The translations under genes and the position numbers were made by a program. Positions 42,343-51,278 of a stretch of 54,313 nt of DNA are shown here, piece by piece. Below the pieces are notes generated by a model. That model worked only from the letters and a program-made list of their open reading frames with translations. It ran no database searches and had not been told where the DNA came from. Each line of letters begins with the position of its first letter. Position 1 is the first letter of the stretch. The stretch is taken from assembly GCA_014650415.1 (NCBI GenBank), contig BMUX01000030.1:1-54313 (forward strand), read 5' to 3'. Origin of the DNA: Streptomyces spiroverticillatus (lineage in GTDB: Bacteria > Actinomycetota > Actinomycetes > Streptomycetales > Streptomycetaceae).

Positions 42343-43107
42343 ATGAGCAGCCCCGCGTACCAGCAGATGGCCGCCGACCTGCGTGCCGCCATCGGGAACG
42401 GGACCTATCCCGCCGGCAGCACCCTGCCGAAAATCACCGACCTCGCCCAGCAGTACGGCGTCGCCAAGCAGACCGCCCGCGAAGCCCTCGCCCAGCTCGA
42501 AGCGGAGGGCCTGGTCGACATCATCCGCCGCCGCGGAACCGTCGTCCGCGCCCGACCGGTCCGCCGACGCCTCACCCGCGGCCGCCAGGTCCACCGCGAC
42601 GCACGCGGCTACTTTTTCGACGCCGCCGCCCAGCCCTGGACCGCCCTCGAACCCCCCACCATCACCTGGGCACCCGCACCCCACGACATCGCCGCCCTTC
42701 TCCAACTGGCCGACGACGCACGGCAGGACGTCCTCGTACGCGACCGCCTCATGGGCGACCCCGCCACCCAGACCCCCCTCCAGCTCGCCACCAGCTACCT
42801 GCCCGCCTCCCTCGCCCGCGGCACCCGGCTCGCGCACAAGGACACCGGCCCCGGCGGCATCTACGACCTCCTCGAAAGCATGGGCCACACCCCCCTGTCC
42901 TGGGAGGAAGCCGTCAGCGCCCGCATGCCCACCCCCACCGAATGCGAGCAACTCCACCTGCCCAAAGGCGTCCCGCTCCTGCGCATCACCCGCACCACCA
43001 CCAGCCCCGACGGCACCGTCCTCGAAGTCAACGACACCCGCATGTCCGCCGACACCTTCGAAATCGGATACACCCTCACCCGCCACCCGAGCGCCCAACG
43101 CCCTTGA
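42343..43107 (+). CDS. GntR/HutC-family regulator
   Basis: The 254-residue protein has an N-terminal winged HTH (about 6-70: YQQMAADLRAAIGNGTYPAG, ITDLAQQYGVAKQTAREALA, GLVDIIRRRGTVV). The C-terminal effector domain is of UTRA type (YLPASLARGTRL, GIYDLLESMGHTPLSWEEAV, LLRITRTTTSPDGTVLEVND). ATG 42343 is preceded by AGGAGGTACC. UTRA domains bind small ligands, often sugars or their phosphates, so the ligand may be a substrate or product of the divergent operon. Confidence 0.85.
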   Translation: MSSPAYQQMAADLRAAIGNGTYPAGSTLPKITDLAQQYGVAKQTAREALAQLEAEGLVDIIRRRGTVVRARPVRRRLTRGRQVHRDARGYFFDAAAQPWTALEPPTITWAPAPHDIAALLQLADDARQDVLVRDRLMGDPATQTPLQLATSYLPASLARGTRLAHKDTGPGGIYDLLESMGHTPLSWEEAVSARMPTPTECEQLHLPKGVPLLRITRTTTSPDGTVLEVNDTRMSADTFEIGYTLTRHPSAQRP

Positions 43108-43132
43108 CCACACCCACAAATGCGCCCGCCCG

Positions 43133-43183
43133 CACGAGTGCAGTCCCGCACCCCTGTACTGCGGGTGCGGGACTGCGCTCGTG
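43133..43183. terminator. 21-bp stem hairpin after the GntR gene
   Basis: CACGAGTGCAGTCCCGCACCC (43133-43153) pairs with 43163-43183 with one mismatch. It ends the GntR transcript, and in the other orientation it lies beyond the flavoprotein gene. A near-identical hairpin is at 46135-46185. Confidence 0.8.
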
Positions 43184-43224
43184 GCTCATGCTGGGCTACT
43201 GCTTGTTGATGGTGTCGCCGAGGC
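43133..43224. repeat. left ~92-bp inverted repeat (hairpin plus LGDTIN tail)
   Basis: Beyond the hairpin, GGCTCATGCTGGG and TTGTTGATGGTGTCGCCGAGGC continue the similarity to the complement of 46093-46134. On the minus strand the tail reads DAISLGDTINKQ and TAG (43196-43198), like the last codons of a lost gene. The two copies face each other and enclose the 2.9-kb region with the flavoprotein and XRE genes. Confidence 0.6.
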
Positions 43225-43274
43225 TGATCGCGTCGTAGAGGCGGGCGGAACGACTTCGCCGTACGGCGGTGCGC

Positions 43275-43817
43275 TCAGGCGGGCAGGGCGTCGAGTGCGG
43301 CCTGCCACGGGTAGGCGTCGAGGTCACCTTGCCGCGGCTCGTGCGGAGTGAAGCCCTCCTCGCCCAACAGCACGGTCACTCCGGCGGTGCGCAGCGTCTC
43401 CACGCTGCGGGGTACCGCCGGGTGCCGGTTCTGCGCGGCGTTCCAGTGCGGCAGGGCGACGATCGGCAGACCGAGACCGATGCCCTCGGTGAGCAGCCCC
43501 AGAGCGAGCGTGTCCGAGGTCCCTGCCGCCCACTTGTTGACGGTGTTGCTGGTCAGGGGCGCGACGAGGAGCGCGTCCGGGGGCGGCAGGACATCGGGCT
43601 GAGAGGGGAGCTTGTACTGGTGGCGGACGGGGTGGCCGGTGCGCTGCTCCAGGGCCTCGATGCCGCCCTCGAAGTCCTCCTTCGCCCACCGGTACGCGTC
43701 CGGGGTGAGGATTAGGCAGACGTCCCAACCCGCCTGCTGGGCAGCACGGATGGGAACGTCGAGGCGTTGGGCGGGCGGGGCGGCGCAGGAGATCAGGTAC
43801 AAGGTCTTCTTGGTCAT
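43275..43817 (-). CDS. flavoprotein (HFCD/PPCDC-like)
   Basis: The 180-residue protein from ATG 43817 opens KKTLYLISCAAPPAQRLDVP, then has APLTSNTVNKWAAGTSDTLA and LPHWNAAQNRHPAVPRSV. These are the FMN-binding and active-site segments of the HFCD family (PPC decarboxylase, EpiD/MrsD and related). Members oxidise or decarboxylate a thiol-bearing carboxylate such as a peptide C-terminal Cys. The start overlaps the XRE regulator stop by four bases, so they form an operon. The nearest candidate substrate gene is not evident. Confidence 0.75.
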   Translation of the reverse strand: MTKKTLYLISCAAPPAQRLDVPIRAAQQAGWDVCLILTPDAYRWAKEDFEGGIEALEQRTGHPVRHQYKLPSQPDVLPPPDALLVAPLTSNTVNKWAAGTSDTLALGLLTEGIGLGLPIVALPHWNAAQNRHPAVPRSVETLRTAGVTVLLGEEGFTPHEPRQGDLDAYPWQAALDALPA

Positions 43818-45052
43818 CCGGGCAGTCCACAGCGCTGAGCGAGCGCGCGCAAGCGTCCCTCTGCGCTCCCGGTGCCCAGGAGGCGCAGTTCTTCGACGAG
43901 TTGCCGGGTGCGGGGGCGGCACAGGACCTCTTCCTCGCAGAGCGCTTCGGCCTCAAGGAGGGTGGCGACGGCCTGTTCGCGCTGTCCGGCCTGCTTTTCC
44001 GCGATGGCCCGGTCGGTGAGCAGGTGGGCGCGGCGCTCGCGGGGCAGCGCGCCGAGGGCGGCGTCGGGCAGGCCGGCGGCGACGGCGAGTGCGTCGGCGC
44101 CCTCGGAGAGCTGGACGTGGGCGGCGACCCGGTAGAGGCCGCAGTTCGTGGGACCGAAGGAGGTCCACAGCTCGTTGCGGTCGCTGCCGAGACGGTCGGC
44201 GTGCTCGTCGGCCTCGTCGAGGAAGACGGGCACCGCCCGGGCCAGAGCGTCCGGGCTGATGTCGTCGGCCTCGGCCGCGGCGGCCTGCGCCATCGCCGCC
44301 TTGAGGAACAGCATGCCCAGCACGCTCAGCCCCTCCGGGCCCCGCTGGACAAGCTCGTCCTGGAGGCGGCGGGCGGCGGCCGTGACGAACTGGACGGCGG
44401 CCGCGGCCTGGCCGTGGGCGGTCATGGCGTCCGCGAGGTGGCGGGCGGCGCTGGCCATGATGACCGGGTCCTGGGAGCGTTCGGCGGCCGCGACCGCGCG
44501 GTGGCCGGCCACGACGGCGAGTTCGCTGTCGCCCCACTTGATGGCGGCGGCCTCGGTGAGCTCCAGGGACAGCGACAGCAGCCGGTAGGCGGCCAGCTGG
44601 TCGTCACCCTGGTGGCGTTCGGCGGCCCGGGTGGCGTCGATGAGGAGGTGGGGGATCTGTGCTCCGAGCGTCGCGAAGTGCCCGGCCTGGAAGCCGGTGC
44701 GGGCGAAGCTCAGGCTGCGCTGCAGGGCGGCGACGGAGACCGGCTCGGTGCTGGAGTCGTCACACCGGCCGGTGATCACGTCGTGCCGCTGGAGAGCGGC
44801 CCGTACGGCGTCGATCTCGGATTCGGCCGGGCACAGCACCACCGGGTCGTACAGGAGGCGGTCCACCGTGATGCCCAGACGCAGGGCGACCTCGGTCACC
44901 ACGGACAACTGCGGGTCGGCCTGGCGGCGGCCGCCCTCCAGCTCCTCCACCCACCTGCGCGAGCGGCGCATCAGCGCGGCGAACTCCGCCTGGGACAACC
45001 GGCGGCGGCCGCGCCAGTGCGCGACGCGACGGCCAAACTGGACACGGTCCAT
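43814..45052 (-). CDS. XRE-family regulator with TPR-like domain
   Basis: The 412-residue protein from ATG 45052 has an N-terminal HTH (VAHWRGRRRLSQAEFAALMR, then RRWVEELEGGRRQADPQLSV). A long helical part (for example ELAVVAGHRAVAAAERSQDP) to the end resembles TPR repeats. It is divergent from the gene at 45131 across a 78-bp gap with a dyad, and coupled to the flavoprotein. It has the same layout as the regulator at 968-2395 but low visible similarity. Confidence 0.8.
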   Translation of the reverse strand: MDRVQFGRRVAHWRGRRRLSQAEFAALMRRSRRWVEELEGGRRQADPQLSVVTEVALRLGITVDRLLYDPVVLCPAESEIDAVRAALQRHDVITGRCDDSSTEPVSVAALQRSLSFARTGFQAGHFATLGAQIPHLLIDATRAAERHQGDDQLAAYRLLSLSLELTEAAAIKWGDSELAVVAGHRAVAAAERSQDPVIMASAARHLADAMTAHGQAAAAVQFVTAAARRLQDELVQRGPEGLSVLGMLFLKAAMAQAAAAEADDISPDALARAVPVFLDEADEHADRLGSDRNELWTSFGPTNCGLYRVAAHVQLSEGADALAVAAGLPDAALGALPRERRAHLLTDRAIAEKQAGQREQAVATLLEAEALCEEEVLCRPRTRQLVEELRLLGTGSAEGRLRALAQRCGLPG

Positions 45053-45080
45053 CACAAGGCTCCACCAGGAGGTGCGAACC

Positions 45081-45113
45081 CACACGATGTGTGTGGTCTG
45101 CTTCCGGTATAGC
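45081..45113. promoter_or_regulatory. CACACGATGTGTG dyad and TATAGC -10 in the divergent promoter region
   Basis: CACACGATGTGTG (45081-45093) is a perfect dyad around GAT, within the less perfect ACCCACAC...GTGTGTGGT. TATAGC at 45108-45113 lies 18 bp before GTG 45131. The gap is only 78 bp, so a protein bound at the dyad would affect both divergent genes; the XRE protein is the likely binder. Confidence 0.5.
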
Positions 45114-45130
45114 GCTCCTACGGTCGCCGT

Positions 45131-45610
45131 GTGGCCAAGTCCCGGCAGTCCACCCCTACGTGGCACACGTGCGCCGTTCCCACCGGTCAACGGCGGGACG
45201 CGTGGCGCAGCGGGCGCGGCCGCTCGGTTCTCGAACCGCTCGGGGAATGGTGGGACGCCGTGGCCCTCACCCCGCTCGCGTTCGGCCTCCACGTCCTCAC
45301 CGGCATGCGCCTCAGCCCCCGCGCCGGATACCCGGTGATCGGCGATCTCGGGCACGACACCGCGTACGTGATGGTCTCCCCGCACAGCGCCGACGGCGCC
45401 CCCGTCGTCGACGGTGTCCGGGTCCTGGGGGCCGGCCACCTTCTCCTGGTCCCCGACACGGTGCGCACCGCCTCCCCGCACGGCACCTTCTGCGCTCACT
45501 GGATCAGCGCACCACGGGCCGACCGGTACGAACGCCTCGTTGACGGGCAGACACTTGCCGCCCACCTCCACCAGCTCCACAGCACCCACCGAAAGGCACC
45601 AGCGTCATGA
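45131..45610 (+). CDS. 159-aa hypothetical protein
   Basis: GTG 45131 begins a soluble protein. Its middle is conserved-looking (EPLGEWWDAVALTPLAFGLH, then GDLGHDTAYVMVSPHSADG and GTFCAHWISAPRADR). Proteins of this type often lie beside XRE/TPR regulators in Streptomyces. The stop overlaps the next ATG. The function is not known; no catalytic motif is recognisable. Confidence 0.6.
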   Translation: MAKSRQSTPTWHTCAVPTGQRRDAWRSGRGRSVLEPLGEWWDAVALTPLAFGLHVLTGMRLSPRAGYPVIGDLGHDTAYVMVSPHSADGAPVVDGVRVLGAGHLLLVPDTVRTASPHGTFCAHWISAPRADRYERLVDGQTLAAHLHQLHSTHRKAPAS

Positions 45611-46023
45611 CCCACCAGATCCTCCACGACCCCGACGGGCACCTCGCCGCGGAACTGCCGCTCGACCCGCAGGCCCGCACCCACCACGAGACCCTGGCGC
45701 AGCGAGTCCTGGGCTGGGGCGACGACGTGCTGCTGAGCGCCCGGGACCTGGAGCTGATCGCGCTGCTGCTCACCGGACACGCCCGCTGCGTCCGCGACGA
45801 CGTCCGGCAACGCAGCGAGGATCCCCGTCTCAACCGCGGGGTCCAGGGCCAGCTTGCCGCCCTCGCGGACGACGCCGACCGCCAGCTGAACGCCACCGCA
45901 CCGCCGGTGGGGGAATTCGGCTACACCCGGGGCCGGGCCCGGCTCGTCCTCAGCCTCTACGCGGGGCTCGACCTTGCCGAGGAAGCCGGTGCGGCCTCCC
46001 CCAGGGTCACCGCGCATCCCTGA
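45607..46023 (+). CDS. 138-aa hypothetical protein
   Basis: ATG 45607 overlaps the preceding TGA. The product is acidic and helical (LLSARDLELIALLLTGHARC, LAALADDADRQLNATAPPVG). It ends about 110 bp before the hairpin at 46135. With the preceding gene it forms a two-gene unit within the inverted-repeat-bounded segment. No family recognised. Confidence 0.6.
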   Translation: MTHQILHDPDGHLAAELPLDPQARTHHETLAQRVLGWGDDVLLSARDLELIALLLTGHARCVRDDVRQRSEDPRLNRGVQGQLAALADDADRQLNATAPPVGEFGYTRGRARLVLSLYAGLDLAEEAGAASPRVTAHP

Positions 46024-46092
46024 AACGATGGTCGCCCCCGCCACACACCACGCAGCCCCCTCGTCGAACCGGACGTGAGCTGGCCGTCCGGC

Positions 46093-46185
46093 GCCTCGGC
46101 GACACCATCAACAGGAAGTAGCCCCAGCACGAGCCGCGAGTGCAGTCCCGCACCCCCGAATGTGGGGTGCGGGACTGCACTCGCG
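46093..46185. repeat. right ~93-bp inverted repeat (LGDTIN tail plus hairpin)
   Basis: GCCTCGGCGACACCATCAACA, interrupted by a few changes, then AGTAGCCCCAGCACGAGCC leads into the hairpin. This is the complement of 43176-43224. On the plus strand it reads VRRLGDTINRK and TAG (46119-46121). No start or upstream gene for this tail is convincing. Confidence 0.6.
46135..46185. terminator. 22-bp perfect stem hairpin
   Basis: CGCGAGTGCAGTCCCGCACC and two more C (46135-46156) pair perfectly with 46164-46185 around a 7-nt loop. It lies between the convergent hypothetical gene and the 66-aa gene, so it can end both. It is nearly the same sequence as 43133-43183. Confidence 0.85.
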
Positions 46186-46189
46186 CGGG

Positions 46190-46390
46190 TCAGGCCCTGC
46201 CCTGCTCGTGCATGCGTCGCGCGAAGATGTTCGCGCCTTCGTTGCGCTCTTCGGGGGTGAGCCTCTCCGCCAGGCCCTTCAGGATCATCTCGGTCCCAAG
46301 GGGGGTGCCGAGTCCCTTCTGGGCCGAGTCGTAGAGGCGCTCCATTGTGTTGGCGAACTGCTCCGCCGCGGGCTTCTCGTGCTCAAGCAT
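46190..46390 (-). CDS. 66-aa small helical protein
   Basis: ATG 46390 gives MLEHEKPAAEQFANTMERLY, then LGTEMILKGLAERLTPEERN, with a basic end. It is soluble and likely helical. It lies just after the hairpin at 46135-46185 and 53 bp downstream of the small membrane gene on the same strand. The family is unknown. Confidence 0.5.
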   Translation of the reverse strand: MLEHEKPAAEQFANTMERLYDSAQKGLGTPLGTEMILKGLAERLTPEERNEGANIFARRMHEQGRA

Positions 46391-46443
46391 GATGTGGCCT
46401 TTCGCAGGGTCGGGGAGGTGCGTGGTTGACGGTCGTCGGTGGG

Positions 46444-46581
46444 TCACAGGGCCGCGATGGCGAGTGCGGCGATTCCGAGCCAGAGCGTGTGCCAGCTTTG
46501 GTCTGTTGACTGCACCAAGTTGGTGATCCGCTGGTGTTCCGGCTCGTGGGTGCCGAGGATCTCGGCATGTCCTCGTTTCAT
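46444..46581 (-). CDS. 45-aa small protein with a C-terminal membrane segment
   Basis: GGAGG lies six bases before ATG 46581. The product is MKRGHAEILGTHEPEHQRIT, a polar stretch, then HTLWLGIAALAIAAL at the very end, a short tail anchor. The start overlaps the 5' end of the first recombinase on the other strand, so expression of the two may interfere. Confidence 0.5.
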   Translation of the reverse strand: MKRGHAEILGTHEPEHQRITNLVQSTDQSWHTLWLGIAALAIAAL

Positions 46582-47786
46582 GGAATGTCCTCCGTACATC
46601 GGGACCTGATGGATGGCCGCGGCCGACTGCCGTCGGTCGGTGCAGTGGTGAAGGGGGTGAGGCCTTCGCTCCCGTGGTTCGTGGTCGATGCGGCGGGTCG
46701 GGAGATCGAGCCGGTGAGCCGGTACCTGCGGGATCTGGCGCTCGGCGATGCGAGCGCGCTGTCGGGCCGCAGCTACGGGTACGACCTGCTGCGCTGGTTC
46801 CGGGTGCTGTGGGCGGTGGATGTCGGCTGGGAACAGGCGACCGAGGCGGAGACGACCGCGATGGTGGGCTGGCTGCGTACGGCGCCGAATCCGCAGCGGC
46901 GCCGCTCGCTGCCGGAGTCGATGCCCGCGGGCGTGGTCAATCCGAAGACGGGCAAGTCCACGCTGCGCGACGGGTACGCGCCCAGGACGATCGCGCACGC
47001 GTTGACCGTGGTGCACGGCTTCTACGCCTTCCACCAGCACTACGGCCGCGGGCCACTGATCAACCCGGTGCCGGAGAGCCGGGACCGCAGAGCCCGGCTG
47101 GCTCACCGCTCCCCGCTGGAAGCACCGGTGCACGCCCGGCGGGCCCGCCTGCGGCCGAAGGTGCCCGACCGTCAGCCCCGGGCGATCCCGGACCGGCTGT
47201 GGGACGAACTCTTCGCGCAGATGGGATGCGACCGAGACCGCGCCCTGCTGGCCTGCTATGTCAGCTCCGGCGCCGCGCCAGCGAACTGCTCGGGGTGCGC
47301 CTGGAAGACGTCGACTGGTCGGCCGGACGCTTGTGGGTGATCACCAAGGGCACCGGCCAGCGAGACCCGGTGCCCGCGTCCCCGCAGGCGTTCGCCTACA
47401 CGGCGGCCTACCTGGACCAGGCCGGGCTGCCCGAGCCGGGCGGACCGATCTGGCGAACACGCCGGGGCGAGCCCCGGCAGCTGACCTACTGGGCGATGCG
47501 CCGCGTGATCCAACGGGCGAACGCCGTGCTGGGCACGAACTACACGCTGCACGACACCCGGCACACGGCGGCCACCAGAATGGCGCGGGATCCCTCGCTG
47601 ACGCTGGTGGAGGTGCAGACGATCCTGCGGCACGCGCATCTCAGCACCACCGCCCGCTACACCGCGGTCGGCCTGGAGGACCTGATGGACAAGCTCGCCG
47701 AGCACTACCAGCGCCCCCGGCAGGAAGTCCGCTGGTCGCAGACCTATGACCCTGCCAACGTCGAGGCGGTGTTCGGTGCCCGGTAG
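46567..47786 (+). pseudogene. tyrosine recombinase (first of tandem pair), frameshifted
   Basis: The N-terminal SAM-like part reads from ATG 46567 (GAGGA upstream) to about 47270 (SYGYDLLRWFRVLWAVDVG, YAPRTIAHALTVVHGFYAF, CYVSSGA). The rest continues in another frame (SELLGVRLEDVDW, LHDTRHTAATRM, LRHAHLSTTARYTAV). Restoring one base between 47274 and 47275 joins the frames and yields SSGARASELL, the catalytic Arg I motif, so the missing base hits exactly that codon. His-x-x-Arg and the Tyr are intact in the second part. Length after repair is about 406 residues, like TnpA of Tn554-type elements. A sequencing error or programmed frameshift is possible. Confidence 0.75.
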
Positions 47787-50253
47787 TACCGCTGGCTACA
47801 ACGCACGGGCGATGGGCCCGACGACCGGACGCATCCAGCGCAACCCCCTGCGGGAGGCGCCAGCGGACCGAGTGAACACCAAGGTTATCCAGCCCGCGCC
47901 GCCGCCCGAGCCGGAGAACCCGCCCCGGCCGGCCGGTGACCTCTCCCGGGCCTCGCTGGCCAAGGTGGCCGACGCGGCCGTGACGGCCTGGAACGACGAG
48001 GCCCTTGAGCGGCGCAGGCTGCGCCGCCTCAGCACGGTGACGATCCTCGAACACCTGGCGCGGTTCCCCGGCACCACCTGGCAGCAGCGATGGGTGGCGG
48101 CAGGACTGGACGAGTACGGCACGAACCCCGGTGACCTGGGCGGCGAGGACAAGAAGCTGCGCAAGTTGTTCATCTCGGGCACCCGCCATCTGTTCTGTCT
48201 GCGGGTGATCCGTCCGAGCCTGGATGCCTTCCGCGGGCACACCTACCCTAACTACGCCCTCGACTTTCGCCTGGTGGCGAAGGACCCGCTGCTGGACAAG
48301 TTCCACGCCGCGGTCGAAGCCTCCGACGCGACCCCGGCGGCCCGGCGCACCGCGCTGTTCGACGTCGCCTGCGCCCTGACTGTGTTCGGGATCTCCCTGG
48401 CCGACCTGACGCCGGAGGTGCTGCTGCACTACTCGCTGGAGTCGCGGCGCAAGCAGCTCACCCGCGGGGCCACCAAGCGCGGCCAGGAGTACAACTACGC
48501 GGCGATCGCGGCCTGGCACATCCTCTACGAGTCGGGGCACTTCCCGCCGTCGGCGCCGCACGTGCTGCGGGCCGCCCTTGTCGGCGGGCAGAAGAGCGTC
48601 GAGGAGCTCGTCGACCGGCAGCAGCTGCGCAACACCAACGTGCGCAACCTGCTGGTGGACTACCTTCGCCGCCGCGCCGCCGACCTGGACCACTCCTCGC
48701 TGCGGCAGCTGGCCCGGGTCCTGCCCGGCACATTCTGGAGCAACGTCGAGAAGGTCAACCCCGACCAGGCCGACCTGCGGCTGAGCGAGGAGACCTACCA
48801 GCAGTGGAAGGAGACCATCTCCGTCCTGCCCGGCGGCCGGCCCCGGCTCGACATGGACGGCGTGCTGCTCAAGGTCCGCACCTTCTACCTGGACTTGCAG
48901 AGCTGGGCGGTCGCCGAACCCGAGCGCTGGGCGGCGTGATCGGCGCCCTGCCCCGTCCGGGATGCCGAACTGCGCTGGTTCAACGTCCGCCGCCGCGAGA
49001 TCAACGCCCGGATGGCCGAACGCACCCGCGTCCGCCAGCCCCTGCTTCCCCTGCTGGTCGACCACGTCACCAACCGGTGGATGCGGCTGCGCGAGATCCT
49101 CGCCGCCGCCCAGGCCGTCGAACCCGGTGAACGGTTCACCGCCGCCGGCGCACAGTGGCAGCGCACCGCCAGCGAGTACGACCTCAAGCGGGCCAAGACG
49201 GAGAAGTCCTTCCCCGTCCGGGCGGTCAACCGGGACACCGGCGAGCTGGTCGCCGTCACCCGGGACGAGACCGCGGCCTTCTGGGACTGGGCCGTCGTCG
49301 AAGTGCTCCGGCACGCCGGTCTGCGGATCGAGGAGCTGACCGAACTGACCCACCTGAGCGTCCGCAACTACCAGCGCCCCAACGGTGAGGTCGTCGCGCT
49401 CCTGGTCGTCACTCCTTCCAAGACGGACCGCGAGCGGGTGATCCCGATGTCCGCCGAACTGTTCCACGTCATCGCCCAGGTCATCCGCCGGCACCGCGCC
49501 ACCTACGGCACGGTGCCGATCGCAAGCCGGTACGACGTCCACGAGAAGGTGTGGTGTCCGCCCCTGCCCTACCTCTTCCAGACCCAGACCGGCCTGGAGC
49601 GACAGGCGATGAGCACCACCACCATCTGGCGCCGCCTGCGCAAATGCTGCACCGAGCTGGCCAAGACCCACCCCGAGTTCGTCGGGACGACGTTCTCCGC
49701 CCATGACTTCCGAAGGATCTTCGCCACGGACCTGGTCAACTCCGGGCTGCCCATCCACATCGGTGCCGCCCTGCTCGGCCACCTGAATATCCAGACCACT
49801 CGTGGCTACGTCGCGGTCTTCGACGACGACATCGTGCGGCACTACCAGCAGTTCCTCGACCAGCGTCGCCAGCTCCGGCCGGAGGAGGAGTACCGGGACC
49901 CCACATCGGAGGAGTGGTCGGAATTCCAGGAGCACTTCGACAAGCGGAAGGTCGAGCTGGGCTCCTGCGGACGCCCTTACGGAACGCCGTGCGCGCATGA
50001 GCACGCCTGCATCAGATGTCCCATGCTTTCGGTCAACCCGACGATGCTGCCCCGGCTGGACGAGCTGGAAGACGACCTGGTCACCCGCCGCCAGCATGCG
50101 ATCGCCCAGGGCTGGAAGGGCGAGGTCGAAGGCATCGAGCTGACCCTGACGTTCCTGCGCTCCAAGCGGGCCCAAGTCCACCGGTCGCAGCAGCTGCCCC
50201 CCGTGAACCTGGGCATCCCCTCGTTCCCTCACAGCCGGCCCACAACCGAATGA
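47776..50253 (+). pseudogene. large tyrosine recombinase (second of tandem pair), split by in-frame TGA
   Basis: GTG 47776 overlaps the end of the first recombinase by 11 bp. The frame runs to TGA 48937-48939 (...ERWAA), then continues in the same phase with SAPCPVRDAELRWFNVRRRE to 50253. TGA most likely replaces TGG. The C-terminal part carries the full active site: HAGLRIEEL (Arg I), SAHDFRRIF (His/Arg) and GHLNIQTTRGYVAVF (Tyr), and could start again at ATG 49012. Intact length would be about 825 residues, similar to TnpB-type recombinases of Tn554-like elements. No third (TnpC-like) protein is evident. Confidence 0.75.
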
Positions 50254-50399
50254 TCAGCAGCGTGGACCAGAAGCGCGCTGTCTCCACAGAGAGGACTACG
50301 AACACGAGATCCAAGCAGTCCGACAGCCACCTCAAGATCATTCCCACTCGTCTCAGGTCGCGGCACGCTAGAGTGCCCGTCGCACCGCGGGAGGGGAAC

Positions 50400-50699
50400 A
50401 TGACGGAGCAGAGTTGGCAGCTCAGACAAGGTGAGCGACTGGTCGGAACATTGACCCTTGAAAGCGGCGATATGTTCTGGTCTGACTGTCGATTTAAACC
50501 AGGTCCGGCGTGGGAAGAGCTTGCTCCCCTCTTCGCCTCGTCCCGTGATGCCTGGCGCCGCGGTGACGAGGATGCTGCCTTGGCCGCAGACGAGACGATC
50601 TACGCTCAAGACCTGGCCCTCGTTCCGGAGGGCAGCGGAGCCCCGATCACGGAGTTCCTGATTCGAATCGAGGGGGAAGTCGCCCGATTCCGGCACTGA
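50400..50699 (+). CDS. 99-aa hypothetical protein
   Basis: ATG 50400 has GGGAGGGG directly upstream. The product is TEQSWQLRQGERLVGTLTLE, then FWSDCRFKPGPAWEELAPLF, a compact acidic protein without membrane segment. It lies 146 bp after the recombinase and converges with the membrane gene at 50606, overlapping its replaced 3' end. Codon use is less GC-biased. It may be a passenger of the recombinase element. Confidence 0.55.
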   Translation: MTEQSWQLRQGERLVGTLTLESGDMFWSDCRFKPGPAWEELAPLFASSRDAWRRGDEDAALAADETIYAQDLALVPEGSGAPITEFLIRIEGEVARFRH

Positions 50700-51178
50700 T
50701 CCGATGTGCCACGCTCGGTCGGATGTCTAGCGCCGACGTTGGTGCAGAGAAGGTCGAGTGCATAGGCGCCGGTGCCCAGGGTCGGGGCGTACGTACCGGT
50801 GGCGGTGACCGGGTGGGCGGGATGCGCCGGGGTGCCCAGGGAGAGGAACTCGCCCTTCCCGCAGCGGCGGGCGAGGCGGGCGAGCGTGGTGCGCCGGTCA
50901 GCCCAGTAGTGCGAGAGGGCGTCCGCGCCGAAGCCGACGGCGAGGCCGGCTGCGCCGACGGCGAGGTCCAGGACCAGCACGACGGGGGCGAGGACGAGGG
51001 CCTTGGTGACGGTGAGCCCGAGGACGTGCCGGGCGCAGGCCGCGCGGCCCTGCCAGCCGGGCAGTCCCTTGTCGGCGGCCTGGCACGAGCTCTGGACCCA
51101 GTGGTTGCCGACCGAGTGGCCGACGTACAGGGCAACGAATACGGCCGCGAAGACTGCGGCAAGGCCGGGATCGGCCAT
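50606..51178 (-). pseudogene. DUF3307-like membrane protein with replaced C-terminus
   Basis: From ATG 51178 (AGGAGA upstream) the protein has membrane-type segments (LAAVFAAVFVALYVGHSVGNH, interrupted, and ALVLAPVVLVLDLAVGAAGL) and LSHYWADRRTTLARLARRCG. It then has TLGTGAYALD, where family members normally continue with a QSWH-type end and a final membrane helix. Here the sequence changes to LLCTNVGARHPTERG and runs into a shadow of the 99-aa gene. The natural gene therefore appears cut near 50757, which may mark the junction of the recombinase-carrying segment. Still possibly expressed as a shortened protein. Confidence 0.5.
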
Positions 51179-51278
51179 GATAGTGGTCTCCTGTTTCTCT
51201 GCGAGGAGTTCGGGAGTACGGGGCGGCCGTGCGCCTGGCAGTGGACGGCCGCCCCCGCTGAACTGCTCGAACAGACGG

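Noticed and set aside
48937..48939. TGA as a selenocysteine or recoded codon
   Set aside because: No SECIS-like hairpin is apparent and the site is not an active-site residue; TGG-to-TGA nonsense change is simpler.
47641..50232. 863-codon minus-strand frame opposite the second recombinase
   Set aside because: Antisense of a recognisable tyrosine recombinase; composition typical of a complementary frame.
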